Origin: Hysterium pulicare CBS 123377 | Taxonomy: Eukaryota; Ascomycota; Dothideomycetes; Hysteriales; Hysteriaceae | Reading direction: 5' to 3' | Assembly (NCBI GenBank): GCA_000467715.1 | Contig: AJFK01000341.1 | Coordinates: 1-64,000 of the forward strand | DNA: 64,000 nt | Part shown: positions 1 to 10,866 of the stretch, one piece after another | Position numbering within the stretch: the stretch's first letter is position 1 | Layout of the letters: each line of letters starts with the position of its first letter | Position numbers and translations under genes: made by a program | The notes under the pieces: model-generated | The model's database searches: none | Told to the model about the DNA's origin: nothing | Seen by the model: only the letters and a program-made list of their open reading frames with translations

Positions 1-32
1 GATGGGATGGGATGGGATGGGATGGGATGGAG
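1..32. repeat. GGGAT pentamer microsatellite at the left edge
   Basis: Six near-perfect copies of a GATGG/GGGAT pentamer open the window. The array may extend to the left of the window. It is a simple tandem repeat; I see no function. Confidence 0.85.
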
Positions 33-756
33 GGATACGCTGAAGAGAGGAAAGCAGAGTTGGGATTTGAAAAGGAGCATTCTTTCAGGGAAGAGGAGAT
101 TATTGGTCGAGAGATCGTAAACGTGATGAAACATAATCCACAATGCAAATGATTTAAGCATGCACATCATCAGTGTTTTGAATCTTTAGTGAATTGTCAT
201 CGCGCTTCATCATCAGCGCTACTATCATACGTGAGAACCCATCAAAGTTCATGGCGCGCCAGCCATCAAAGAATCCCCTGTCCAAGCCCAAAATTGGCAA
301 TCCTGAAGGCTTTGCCTAACACGCCAAGAACGCCCGCCATCCGTTGTATGTACACCGCTGAATTAATGCAAATAGCGCCAAGAAGCGGCGGGTATAAGAA
401 AAAGAATACAAGCAAACTGACAGTGACCTTGAACGTGGTGTGTCGAGGGTACTCTTGAGGAAATTTTGGGTACCGGAGAACGGCGCTTTCGGAGTGCAGA
501 ATCCATCCATGATCAATGCATGGGGAGGAGGTGCTGGAAGACACGCCCTGATAGCTCCGGTAAGCGTTTTCATATATCGTGTGATACTCGGTGTGTGTGC
601 TGCCGTGGAGGACTAGCAAAGATATGCTGATCATCGGCGCGCACCGACCATACCCATCTGATAGCCACCTCTTTCAAGTCCGAAAGGACTGCCTGCAGCA
701 AAGTCCTGAGGTTGGTGATTAGTTCGTGTCCATGGGAGGAGAGGCCGTCCATAACC
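33..756. other. intergenic, downstream of the Med19 gene
   Basis: No gene can be supported here. A 122-codon frame on the minus strand (634 to 266) starts with a true ATG and has one hydrophobic stretch. It matches no family I know and overlaps another open frame, so I do not call it. The part next to 757 is presumably the 3' untranslated region of the Med19 gene. Confidence 0.5.
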
Positions 757-1973
757 TCATACCTTTCGGCGCTTCTTCTTCGCCATTCCACCCCGCCCGT
801 CTTCATCCCCCGTTGAGCCGTCAACGTCATCATCCACAAAACCCTCTCCGTACCCCGAGAAACTTGTATCGTTATATCTTCTTTTCGTTCCTGGTCGTTC
901 GGGTCGTGACGGTTTGAGCGCAGGTGAAGGCACGCCTGGATTCCGAGCGCTTGGAGCAGGTTGCAGAACTTTCTTCCCGGGCACTTCTACTCCGCTTTTA
1001 GTTTTGATAACATCATCCGTGGCAATGTATGCACGCCATTTTTCCGTCTCGCCGTGAGGTAACGGTCCGGGAGCCATGCTCAAAGCTTGATCCAGTATTC
1101 CCAGCAGGTCTGGACTCAATCCATGCTGGATATCTTTTCCACTCACGGAGGTGTTGTACCACTCTGCCTCTGGCAAGAAAATTTTGTCCGTAAGATAGCC
1201 TGGCGGCTTCACTGCTGCCTTAGTTTTTCCGGCGATCTGAAGGTTCTTGACCTGGTTTTCGTAGGATTTGCGAAGTTTGACTGCTTTTTCTCCAGTTAAA
1301 GGGTCCTTCCTAGCTACACTCGCCGCAATGCTATTCAACCCGTACAACTCAATGAGATTCTGGGAAGCGTGCGGTCGTGACAGCGGATGAGCTAATAAGC
1401 ACTTTGTGTTAACAACGCTTTGAACCTAGATAACACAGCATTAGAAGGGAACATACGGGTTTCGCAAAGCTTGTACAAAGAGGCACCATTGGCACTCTGC
1501 AGCCCCAAACCAGCTTGCAACCCTTTTTCTTGCCGATCGTGATCTGACCGCGTATGCTCGTCCATCCCAGCTGAGGCCAAGTCCTCGGTCGACCTTGCTA
1601 GAAACTCATTGGAATCATCAGTCATAATCGCATCACCGTCACTATCTTTGTTTCCATACGATACTGATCCTCCAGTGCTATTGGCAGGCGTTGGAATTGG
1701 GAATGCATTGTTGGTGGATGCCGCCGGTGCAGGGACATGCTGCGACGTGGTGACTGACGATGGCGGCGTCATCTCGGAAGGCGGAGCAGTCGCAGTAGAT
1801 GACTGAGCTCCATTGGATTGAGATATTGAAGACATATACGGGGGTGAGGTGGGCGTGTTAGGGTGGACAATGGGAGGCTTTGTCTGTTCGGAAGTCTTGG
1901 CAAGGTGATAGGGCGGAGAAGCTGGAGAGAAAGATCCCGTCAAGCGCTGTCGTTTATTCGGAGTCTCCGACAT
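757..1973 (-). CDS. med19: Mediator complex subunit 19 (Rox3 family)
   Basis: This is a subunit of the Mediator head module, which links transcription factors to RNA polymerase II in the nucleus. Two exons (1973-1457 and 1391-757) are joined over a 65-bp intron with a GTATGT donor and TTATTAG acceptor, giving 383 residues. The Rox3 signature crosses the splice junction: SRPHASQNLIELYGLNSIAA followed by VARKDPLTGEK and a basic LRKSYE block. The N-terminal 150 residues are Ser/Pro/Thr-rich and disordered, and the C-terminus ends in the basic tail KKKRRKV, typical of the family. The gene shares its upstream region with the rad10 homologue on the other strand. The phase-correct join and restored motif make the model solid. 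Confidence 0.93.
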
Positions 1974-2444
1974 AAGGGCAACAGATTCCTGTGCGAATAG
2001 AGATGTTTTCGACGACGGGGGAGAGTGCGAGAGTGCGAGAGTGACCGCCGGTGAAGTGGGCGCGATGTCGCTGGCTGACGGAACCTGGCGTCGCTGGCGG
2101 CTCGACCGCGGCAGCTTGAGGTTTCAGCGACCTAGACAATATGCATTCGGCAGCGAGAGGTGATATATCGATATCTCCGTGGAATTCAGGTGGCCGTGTG
2201 GTGCTTTCGCAGTGTGGCGGGAGGGGTGGAGCGTGGATTGTGGTGAGAATAAGGGCAGGCAGGATTGAGCGAGCAGCCTGGCACCTTTGAGGCTGAATAG
2301 CGGTTTGCTGACTCACCCGGCTTTCACTGCACCTGAACCGATTCACCAGGGTCAGCCGGCGCAGACAATATCAACTCCGTCAACTCTGCTGTCTTTCCCG
2401 GAACGATATTGAACAAGGCTGCCCAATGCCTACCAAGCCATATT
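1974..2444. promoter_or_regulatory. shared divergent promoter of med19 and rad10
   Basis: 471 bp lie between the two opposed start codons, so both genes must use this stretch. Near 2022-2043 it carries a direct repeat of GAGAGTGCGA units. I see no clear TATA box, as is usual for housekeeping genes. Confidence 0.6.
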
Positions 2445-3641
2445 ATGGCCAATATGGATGAACTTGGCCGCCACCCTGAAGTCATCGGGCAACAAGACAT
2501 CACCGCCAGCACAGCCAACAGCACATCGCCAGCGCAAACTTCCCGTCCAAATGCTCAAACATCAGGGAGCACGCCATCGAATGCCCCAAAAGTGCAACAA
2601 CCAAAGCCACAAGCTCTGCCGTCGAGATCAGGGCCAAGCTCCATTCTCGTTTCTCCACGCCAGAAAGGCAACCCCATCCTGAACGGTGTCAAGATTGTCG
2701 CGTGGGAATACTCTGACATTGCTGCTGACTATGTGCTTGGTGCAACGACCTGTGCCTTGTTCCTATCGCTCAAGTATCACCGTCTCCACCCAGAATACAT
2801 CTACAATCGCATTCGAGATTTGAAGGGTCAATACAATTTGCGCATTCTGCTTACCATGGTTGACATTGACAATCATGAAGAGTCTCTTAGGGAACTGTCC
2901 AAGACCTCCGTAATCAACAATGTGACCGTCATACTCTGCTGGTCTGCACAGGAAGCCGGTCGTTACCTCGAGTTGTACAAAACCTTTGAACACGCCGCGC
3001 CAACGGGCATCCGAGCTCAACAATCCTCCAGCTACCCTGATAAACTCGTCGAGTTCATCACTGTCCCGCGAAGCATAAACAAAACGGATGCTGTAGGATT
3101 AGTATCTAATTTCGGGAGTATTCGTACAGCAATCAATGCAGGACCAGAGGAAGTTGCACTGATAGCAGGATGGGGGGAGAAGAAAGTGCAGCGTTGGTGC
3201 AATACCGTGAGAGAGCCTTTTAGGGTTAAGAAAGCTGCGAAGAGAGGTGCTGATCGGGAGGACAGTCGGGCAACCGTATCCAGGGAACCATCTAGGCCGG
3301 AAGGTGGAAGTAAGGCAGATATCCAACCTGATCCCCGCGTAGCAGCTCGGTTGGGCATCGGAGAACCCGTCGTAGCAGAGGTCGACTTACCCAGACCACT
3401 GCCAGGACCTGCGCAAATACCAGATGCGGACTGCAGACCACCACATCGACTTACGGAAGAAGTACCTGCATGGAGACCTGGAGAGGATGAGGAAGAGGCA
3501 ATGAGGGAGAATGAAACACACGCACGGCCTTTGAGTAAATCTTCGGAATCTACAGAGAAACCTGGGAAGCGCAAAGCTGCAGATGATGGGCTGAGTGAGG
3601 GAATAATGGCAGCATTGACCAAGCTACGGCAGCAAAGCTGA
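2445..3641 (+). CDS. rad10: DNA excision repair protein Rad10/ERCC1 homologue
   Basis: This is the non-catalytic partner of the XPF/Rad1 nuclease, which cuts 5' of lesions in nucleotide excision repair and trims 3' flaps in recombination. The open frame extends upstream of 2445 but without an ATG; the first true ATG gives MANMDELG and 398 residues. After a Gln/Pro/Ser-rich N-terminus comes the central Rad10 domain (about residues 75-200; GNPILNGVKIVAWEY, LGATTCALFLSLKYH, RIRDLKGQYNLRILL). Next is the helix-hairpin-helix domain that binds XPF (NKTDAVGLVSNFGSIRTAIN and GWGEKKVQRW). The last 120 residues are charged and unconserved in appearance, longer than in yeast. No intron is needed. It is transcribed divergently from med19. 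Confidence 0.95.
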   Translation: MANMDELGRHPEVIGQQDITASTANSTSPAQTSRPNAQTSGSTPSNAPKVQQPKPQALPSRSGPSSILVSPRQKGNPILNGVKIVAWEYSDIAADYVLGATTCALFLSLKYHRLHPEYIYNRIRDLKGQYNLRILLTMVDIDNHEESLRELSKTSVINNVTVILCWSAQEAGRYLELYKTFEHAAPTGIRAQQSSSYPDKLVEFITVPRSINKTDAVGLVSNFGSIRTAINAGPEEVALIAGWGEKKVQRWCNTVREPFRVKKAAKRGADREDSRATVSREPSRPEGGSKADIQPDPRVAARLGIGEPVVAEVDLPRPLPGPAQIPDADCRPPHRLTEEVPAWRPGEDEEEAMRENETHARPLSKSSESTEKPGKRKAADDGLSEGIMAALTKLRQQS

Positions 3642-4153
3642 CACTGGCGTTTGTTTGCGCGATACCCTCCGGCGGGTGTTATTATTCGTTTTTCTACGAA
3701 CCCTCTTGGCTATACCAGTCTTGAAAGTACCTATTCCATATGATGCTTTCTAGATCGCCTCGAGGATGGCAACTTGCCTAAGCCTTGTGCAGAGTCTAAA
3801 GCGGCTTTGTAGGCTGGTAGTAAAGAAGGTAGTAGGCGTAGACCGTGTGCCCTAAGTAGACTTTTCACTTGATATAAGACGGTGAATCAATGTTCGTTAC
3901 CATGGCTTGCGCACGCATTATTTCATGCGCATCGCTTAAAGCTGCCCAATAAACGGTGGGGATGACCTAAACCCCCTCAACACCAACCATACTTTCTTCA
4001 GCATCTCAGCCTGCTGCCTATTAATCTAAAGATCAATAACGAATCGACGTCTCAGTCATCACGGTCTTTTCTCGACCTGGCCCTCCGGCTGCCTACACTA
4101 CAACGTTTCTCTTTTCAGCTCTCTAGGAGCTTCCATTACGCTTCACATTCGCC
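3642..4153. other. intergenic between rad10 and the F-box gene
   Basis: It holds the 3' end of rad10 and a pyrimidine-rich leader (about 4040-4150) before the F-box start codon. No further gene is visible. Confidence 0.5.
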
Positions 4154-5634
4154 ATGGCAACGTTTCAAAGCCTTCCTGCCGAGCTTCAAATCCAGATCTT
4201 TGGCTATCTGGATACTCAGGACCTCAAAGCCATCAGGCGTGTTTGTACGGTCTTCTGCAAGAATTCTTCTCCAAGTTTGTTCGAAACAGTGCTTTGTGCT
4301 CCGAGGTATCTAGCTCTTGGTACCTTCCAGAAAATCTCACAACACACCGTCTACCAGAAATACGTGAAGGAAATTATTTACGATGGCTCAGTCTATGACA
4401 AAGGACTTGCTACCGACGAGACTGAATATCGCCATCAACTCAAGTACGGGCCTCGTCGCTTTGCTAGCCTCGCCCGAGAGGGCTTCAGTTGGCAAGACCA
4501 TACTCGATTCAAGAAGTACCAGCAACTGTACCAAGACCAAGAAGATATCCGCATAACAGGAATACTTTTTCATACTTTAGTACGGGCTTTGGCATCGATG
4601 CCAAATGTCCATTCTATCACGTATTCATCCGGACCACGAACCATTCCCGCGGAATGCAAAGAGATGAAAGATGTTCTTCCTCGAGGGTACCCATATGCTG
4701 CTAATGCGTACTACGAGGAGAGCGTCGATTACGACTCATTCATCAACAGCAACCAACATGGTTTCCATTGGCTGATTGCAGCGCTCGGCGAAAACGGATA
4801 CACTGGGATCCGAGAGTTTCGCGTCGAGCAATCTCGTGAAGGCTCCCGCCCTCGAGGTACTGAGTTGACGACGTATATGTTTGACCTCCCTCTCGCTGAG
4901 CAGATCAGCGCTGGCAAGCACGTATTCCGCAAGCTACATACACTCAAACTGTGTTTGTCTCACAAGGCTCCTGGTGGTGCCGATCGAGTTTCTCGGCAAG
5001 TGCTGAATCACTTCCATAACCTTCGCGCTCTGCTCGAAGAAGCCAAGGATTTGCAAGATCTATCTCTTGAGATTCCGGACTGGCGCTTGAATATAAACGA
5101 GATGTACTCGGATCTGCTTTCCGCTGGTCATTCGATATCCTCTCATATTGGCTTGGATCTGACTTGGCCAAAGTTGCGCTTGATTAACCTTCGTGGGTTT
5201 CATGTGAGAGAAGTCGACCTCAGACGTCTTATCAATCGGCACCGAGGATCACTTGAGGAAGTACTTTTCGCAAACTCTTGTCTCGAGGCTGGACTGTGGG
5301 CGAATGTGGTAGACGAAGTGTTGAAAGATACGAACATCGGATCATTCCAGGTTCAGAATATCAACGAGGCGATTGTGAAGGGAGGACCTTTCGCACACAT
5401 GTCTTTCGAGGAGCAGAGATCATGGAAATACGAAGGCAAGATGGTCATTGATTCAATAGGATACAGATCATTCGTAAGTCATTGCCTGCGTGAATTATAA
5501 ATCATGGTCTTTCAAACCAAATCCTTTCTCGACGTTTCAAGAAAAGACATGATTTTACACTGGCTACAAGATTAGATTTTCGAATTCATGTAGACTGGTA
5601 TTGGAGGGCGAACATGGTCTTGAAAGGGTCATGA
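4154..5634 (+). CDS. F-box domain protein
   Basis: This is a likely substrate adaptor of an SCF ubiquitin ligase. The F-box lies at residues 3-45 (LPAELQIQIFGYLDTQDLKA then IRRVCTVFC). The rest resembles the large fungal family of F-box proteins with divergent leucine-rich C-termini. The first exon alone would stop at 5500 (448 residues), but that tail is read through a perfect GTAAGT donor at 5474. Removing a 68-bp intron (5474-5541) keeps phase and gives a 470-residue product ending in RLDFRIHVDWYWR and MVLKGS, which looks more natural. Substrate unknown. The F-box call is firm; the exact 3' end is an inference. Confidence 0.85.
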
Positions 5635-7443
5635 GATATACCACCGACGTGGTCGCTCATTTTCGCACACTATACTAACTTTATCGTAGATACCAACTAG
5701 TCAATCTCAATCAGTTTATGCGAGCAGAAATGAATCCTAAACTGCCGCCTAGGCCTACATTACCCTACATCGAGCGGCATCGAGCAGCATTGAGCGGCAT
5801 CGAGTGGCACCGAGTGGCACCGCGTACAGTCTTACACCCAAGCTTTGACAAGCTTATTCAGTGCTTTATTGAGTTGAAGTTTATGGGAATTGACTTGAAT
5901 GACAAGTATTGACTCATCATGTATCTTTCAGCGTCAAGTTTATGAGCTATTTTGGCAAAACCCACTTCAGCTCATTGAGAAACTTAGCATGTACTACCAC
6001 ACGACAAACTGTTTTACCACTAAATAAAGCTTTCAGTATATTCAACTCAGTCAATACGACGTATTCCTTGTTTTCTTCGGTGTCACAGACTGGAAACTTC
6101 ACTGTATTCTCTTGCTGCTCATCACTGTATCCCTGCTCTTCCTATTCGTTTTGCGCGTGGAAGGCAACAAGGCAATCAGACCATGTAAGCATGCTTCCAA
6201 CAGGTTCCTGACACGTATAGATTATTCCAAAAGGCTGATTGTAGTAAGTTCCTAGATCTAGATCCGCGACGTGAAATACCACGTGGCCTTCCATCTGGAC
6301 ATTGCTTCCCATCCTAAATAGTGGCTTCGGTCTTGATGAAGTGCAGTCAAAGTGGGAGCTCTCGCAGTGGCGAGTTCCTTGCTAATCCTGTCGCAAGGCG
6401 TAAACGGCTCGGTTTATGGTGACGAATGTGATATGGACAAGCATGTACATCATCCCAGTCCACGAAGCCTCCCGCCAATGCTGCGCTTTCCAGATGCAGA
6501 TCTCAAATCCCCACGCAGTGGTCAATGGGATTCTTCGGAGACAGTTATAATTAGCCACAGAATACCACGTGCAAGGTTAAGCAAAGACCTGATCCCAGCT
6601 GACCGGCCGTGACACAAACGTTAGGCACCTCCTTAAATCGGGTCTAACGATGGGGAACCGGAATTTAAGCTACCTATCATTATTAGCTATTACTGAGCCA
6701 ACGTAACAGTGTCAGCTTTAATATATGCGCACTTCCAGGACCGGCTATAGACTCTAGCGCTTATGAACCATTCCCTGGTTCTCCTCTCCGCAAACAACTG
6801 CATTCAACGGCTACGCCGCGTCACACAAGCTTTGCGGCTCTTCAATCGCCCTCGCCGTATCGGCTTTCCGCCCACGCTTTCAACCACCTGGCCCTTTGTA
6901 ATCCCCCAACGCATAGCATACCCTTTCGATATCTGCACATCATCCTCATCATCATCATCTTATCGAAGACTTACTCGAGTCATGCAGGAAACATGACAGC
7001 CACTATGTCCTCCAAGAAAAATATAGAAACAGCGATGAGAATGACTCAGGTGGAACCAAAACCTCGCCATGAATGTCCCTCTCCTCGTCCTCAAAGGGAC
7101 AAAATTTATTCCAGGAATCGATCCTTCGGACGCACTGTCTATTCCCGAGTCATCCTGATCATTGCGTGCATACATATGTCCTTGAAGGAATGATGAATTA
7201 CAAAGGATGGATTTGTTTACGAGCCTGCTATTCGTGTTGCTAATGTAAGGCGAGGGCTTTTCGCCCTTTCTGTAGTTGCTTGAAAGCCCCTATATATTTT
7301 GTGTTTCTTCTTTGGTGACTCCTTTCTTAGGTATCAATCTCTCTCTCTTGCTAACCTCAATCTTCGAACTTCATAATCCGCTTTCCCTAGATCTTCCAAC
7401 CGAACCCGTGTCAGCTCAGCCTTGAATCTACCTCATAGCAGCA
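5635..7443. other. intergenic with simple repeats
   Basis: Apart from the decamer repeat, this stretch holds AT-rich sequence (about 5900-6130) and a CAT/ATC microsatellite at 6939-6959. A TATATATTT box at 7291-7299 sits 150 bp before the next gene, followed by a pyrimidine-rich leader. The open frames here show no protein-like pattern. Confidence 0.5.
5771..5820. repeat. five-copy decamer tandem repeat
   Basis: Five adjacent 10-bp units of consensus CGAGYRGCAY (for example CGAGCGGCAT and CGAGTGGCAC) lie just downstream of the F-box gene. They differ from each other by zero to three bases. No coding role is evident. Confidence 0.85.
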
Positions 7444-7898
7444 ATGTCAAACCGCGACCAGGGCGAAGGCCAAACATCAAACCGTCAAAATGCTAGGAAT
7501 GTAAGATACTTACCTCCTCATTCCCTACCCGATCCATTACTTACAAACCACAGACCTCTCAACAACAACCCCAAACCCAACACCTACGCCCACAACCACC
7601 CGCTCGCCAGAACCAACACCAACAATGGCAACCCGTCTCCCGAACCTGGACACCAGGGAACAGAGAACCATGGCATACGGCCTCAAACCCGAGCTCATCG
7701 AGGTCCTCCGCCGATCCCACAATCACCACTACCGCTTTCGCCCTTTCTCAAGCCAACATGTCTCAGTCCTCAAACACTCAGGGCGAGCCAAGGGGTCGCG
7801 ATAATGCAATGGATAGATGGATGAGCGAGGGACAGCGAGAGATGGCATGGAATGGCGTCGGATGGGTTCTTTCAGGAAGGGGCCAGCGGCAGGGATAG
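7444..7898 (+). CDS. small Gln-rich hypothetical protein, two exons
   Basis: I do not recognise this protein. The first ATG after a TATA box and pyrimidine-rich leader opens a 19-codon exon. It ends at a GTAAGA donor (7501), and a CACAG acceptor at 7553 closes a 53-bp intron. The phase-0 join gives a 133-residue frame ending at the TAG at 7896-7898. The product begins MSNRDQGEGQ, has a Gln/Pro-rich middle, and ends in a more ordered stretch with DRWMSEGQREMAWNGVGW. Reading without splicing gives a Pro/Asn-rich frame that ends earlier. The good splice signals, the promoter-like upstream region and the tryptophan-containing tail argue for a real small gene. Function unknown. Confidence 0.5.
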
Positions 7899-10203
7899 TT
7901 CGGAACGCGAAAATTGGAAGCCTTGAAGAAACAAAGAGGAAGGGATGGTTGGTACGGAGAGACGAAATGATTGAGGGCCCCACTGTCCCATAGTGCAGGA
8001 CGATAATTTTTAGACGGGGGAACCAGACCCAGGATTCTTTGAGGCCGAGAAGCTTGGGTATGGCGTTTTTCCCTTTCAGATTCATGGCGTATGGGATCTG
8101 GAGTTAAGGCTTTGGATACGGACTAGGTTTGGCGCAAGGAAGGGCAAGGACTTATTGATTGGGAAATGTTATTTTAGGTTATGTGGGTTAACAGGACTGA
8201 TTGGTAGGACGCGTATGGAATGAACCCCAATATATCTTTCCGGACTGCGGGACTCCCGGAAGGACTTGAAATCTCTTGAGTTGATTGGCCGGCTCGTTTT
8301 GAGGATCAAGGCGAGCGATCGTAGTACTAGAATCCTCCGATACTTGGCACGCTTAAAGTGAGGGCATGGTCCCACGAAGGACGATGGCGAAGCCGCGGAA
8401 CGAGGTTCGGAGGGCGGGACACGTGAAAGGGCGAATAGGGCAAGCTGGGTAAGCAGGGCGAGAAGTACGTTTGCGGCTCTTGGCTGGCGGGACCAGGGAT
8501 CTTTCATGTGTGCAGGGACCGTGTTACACGAGTGACCGGTTATGGATGAAGCATGTTGTGAAAAGATGAGGTCGGTTTAAAGCTCAGATCAAACCAGTCT
8601 TTGTATCCGAAGGGGAAGAACGCTGTTGTTTCCCTTTTTTACTGGTGCTATGTTCTTCCCTCCACCGAGCTTGAATTTCAAATGCTTAGATTTATTTCTA
8701 CATCTTAAGTGCACTCAATGTGTAGAAATCGAGCTCTAGGAAAGGCTAGGAAAGGTAAGCATACCTGGAGTCAGATATAAGCAATTATCCTCAAGGATTT
8801 TCCAATCGCCAAGTGCCAGCGGCGTACGATTTTCAAGGCGCATGTCGTACTGCGGTGTGTGGGGTGCTTAACATGCATACTCATTATCTAGTGTTCATCC
8901 AATAAGACACCACCGGGACACTCTCCTGTGCACGGCAATGGGTGAGGTGAAGGCTGATAGTACCAGCTGGGGAAGGGCAACAAGCGAGAAGCGGAGAGCG
9001 GGCGCATGGGCGCTTCGAGGCCCGTGAAGCCACGGGGGAAGCGGGGCATCCGGGCCGGGGCATTGCCCTACCGTAGCTTGTTAGGACGACAGGCGCTTGG
9101 CGACTACATTTGCATTTGCCATTTTTGAGGTGCGTCCTTTCCGTGGAGGTATTTAATCGAGTAAAAGAGGTAAACACCAGCAATCCAATGTCAGCGGCAA
9201 GGCCCCAGGCGGTTGGGAGGAGAAGAGTCCTGCTTCACCTTCTCTACGCGCTAGACGGATTTCGTGCCGTGGAGCGCAGATCCTAAATCCTAAATTTAGT
9301 ACTATATTGGAGGACTCGAAAATGTTATCGAAGTCCTTCGGTTGTCAGTCCGGTCGAGTTTTCTTTTTCCTTAATTGCTTATCGCGGGCGCGGCGAGGAG
9401 GTCAGGTGCAGTGAACGCCATCAAACATCTGAAAGAAGGCAAATATCCAGGGTAAGCGAAAAACGGAACTGCTCAGAGTTAAGGAAGACCAAGTATTACG
9501 GTGCTTTGATAGACCGGTCACCTGTTGCTGTCGCGATATCCTCCAAGCCGATCAATCTTGAATTCGGAGGTTGGAAACAGTTTAGATGATGTGCCTGCGT
9601 GTTGGTGCCCGATCGGCGCTTTCGCAACGTAGTGAAGAGAAGATCCTTTCGAATAACCGCCTCTCAACTCGACGTTGGAGTGCGCCTTGGTGACAGCCCG
9701 ACCCTAAGACGATGCGATTGGATTAGTAGACGTAGGCTGTGCGGTTGAAGAATTATGGGGCTAAGAAACCTACATAGCATAGCCTCAAGATTCTTCATAT
9801 TAATCCACTTCAACTCCTCAATTCATTCTTGCATGAGAAGTTCTGCTTTCTGTGTGAATTTCACCATCTGCCATATCCAATTTTTCGCTATCGTCATCTC
9901 GTGATAGATCGGCGACCGGTGAACCCAATTGGGTCGCCCCTGACACACCAAGGATTAGATATCATACATCTAAGTCCTCCGGGCCTTCTGGAGTGTCCTA
10001 GAGCAAAGGCCATCGTTAGCAGGTGCAAACCTAGAAAAATCGCTTTCTCAGAGACTCGTTGTACGGCGCGGCGTCGTCGGGGATGCCGGGTCCACCATGC
10101 TCACGACTTTAGAATTCCTTTAGGGAGGAGGACTTATCTGCAGTCCCATCGCGAGCATACGAATGGACCAGACCTCTCGGAACATGAAACATCTTCGCGA
10201 AAT
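7899..10203. other. intergenic, no supportable gene
   Basis: 2.3 kb with only short, overlapping open frames on both strands and no recognisable domain, RNA gene or clear repeat. The first part is likely the 3' region of the small gene upstream. Confidence 0.4.
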
Positions 10204-10537
10204 TCATCCGGTCACTTCCGATGGCGGAATGGTTTCCAGAAGCGGTAGCCGGAGGCATATCGGAGTTATTTTGGAAGAAGGCATCTGAACACGTAAGTGT
10301 AGCATCTGTTGACCGCCTCACAATCTTCGCATAACTCACCTCTTGTCCTAAGGCAACGAAACTAAAACCCCACTCTACTCGTCCTCCCAACCCGTACCAA
10401 ACGTCACCACAGCCGTCAAAACAACTTGGCATCGGCCATAAAACCAAGGCAGCCAAACGGATCAAGACGATAATCAACCGTTCGACATACGTCCTCCAAT
10501 AAAGACTCCGCGCCATGTCAAGATTTGATAGTGACAT
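10204..10537 (-). CDS. possible small membrane protein, two exons
   Basis: Not recognised. An ATG at 10537 (with a second at 10516) opens 66 codons containing a hydrophobic helix (VERLIIVLIRLAALVLWPMP) and a Cys/Trp/Gly-rich stretch. It ends exactly at a GTGAGT donor at 10339. A TTCAG acceptor 55 bp on gives a second exon of 26 codons to a TGA, for about 92 residues in total. Without splicing the frame stays open to 10109 with unordered sequence. The splice sites are good, but the product is short and has no known relatives, so this is a candidate only. Confidence 0.28.
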
Positions 10538-10866
10538 TTGCCCTTCGCCCTTTACAAGGCAAACGGTGCCTTTTAGATAGACGGCTCGAATGCAGGACCG
10601 GCTGTTCTGCTGTTGTTCTTCTCTGGCAGCTCCTTGCCAACTGACTTATCCAGTTCAGCGCACATGATTTCGCGTACGGAGTGGTCGTTCATTCCTCCAG
10701 GAACCTTATCTACGCATGGAAGATTGATTCCTCCCAAGATTATTGCAGCCCAACTGGAGAATGGGTCCCGATTGCTTCCGTGGGTATTCTGGTTGATAAA
10801 AGTCCTCCGGGCCTGCGATGAATTCGCGTGCAAATATCTGGCGTGCAGCACCTCGTACTGTCAAAA
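10538..10866. other. intergenic upstream of the first C2H2 gene
   Basis: Probable shared upstream region of the minus-strand small gene and the plus-strand zinc-finger gene. No other feature seen. Confidence 0.35.

Noticed and set aside
266-634. 122-codon minus-strand ATG frame with one hydrophobic stretch
   Set aside because: No known domain, overlaps another open frame, and no supporting splice or promoter signals.
3032-3622. 196-codon Ser-rich frame opposite rad10
   Set aside because: Antisense shadow of the rad10 coding sequence; the sense frame carries the recognised domains.
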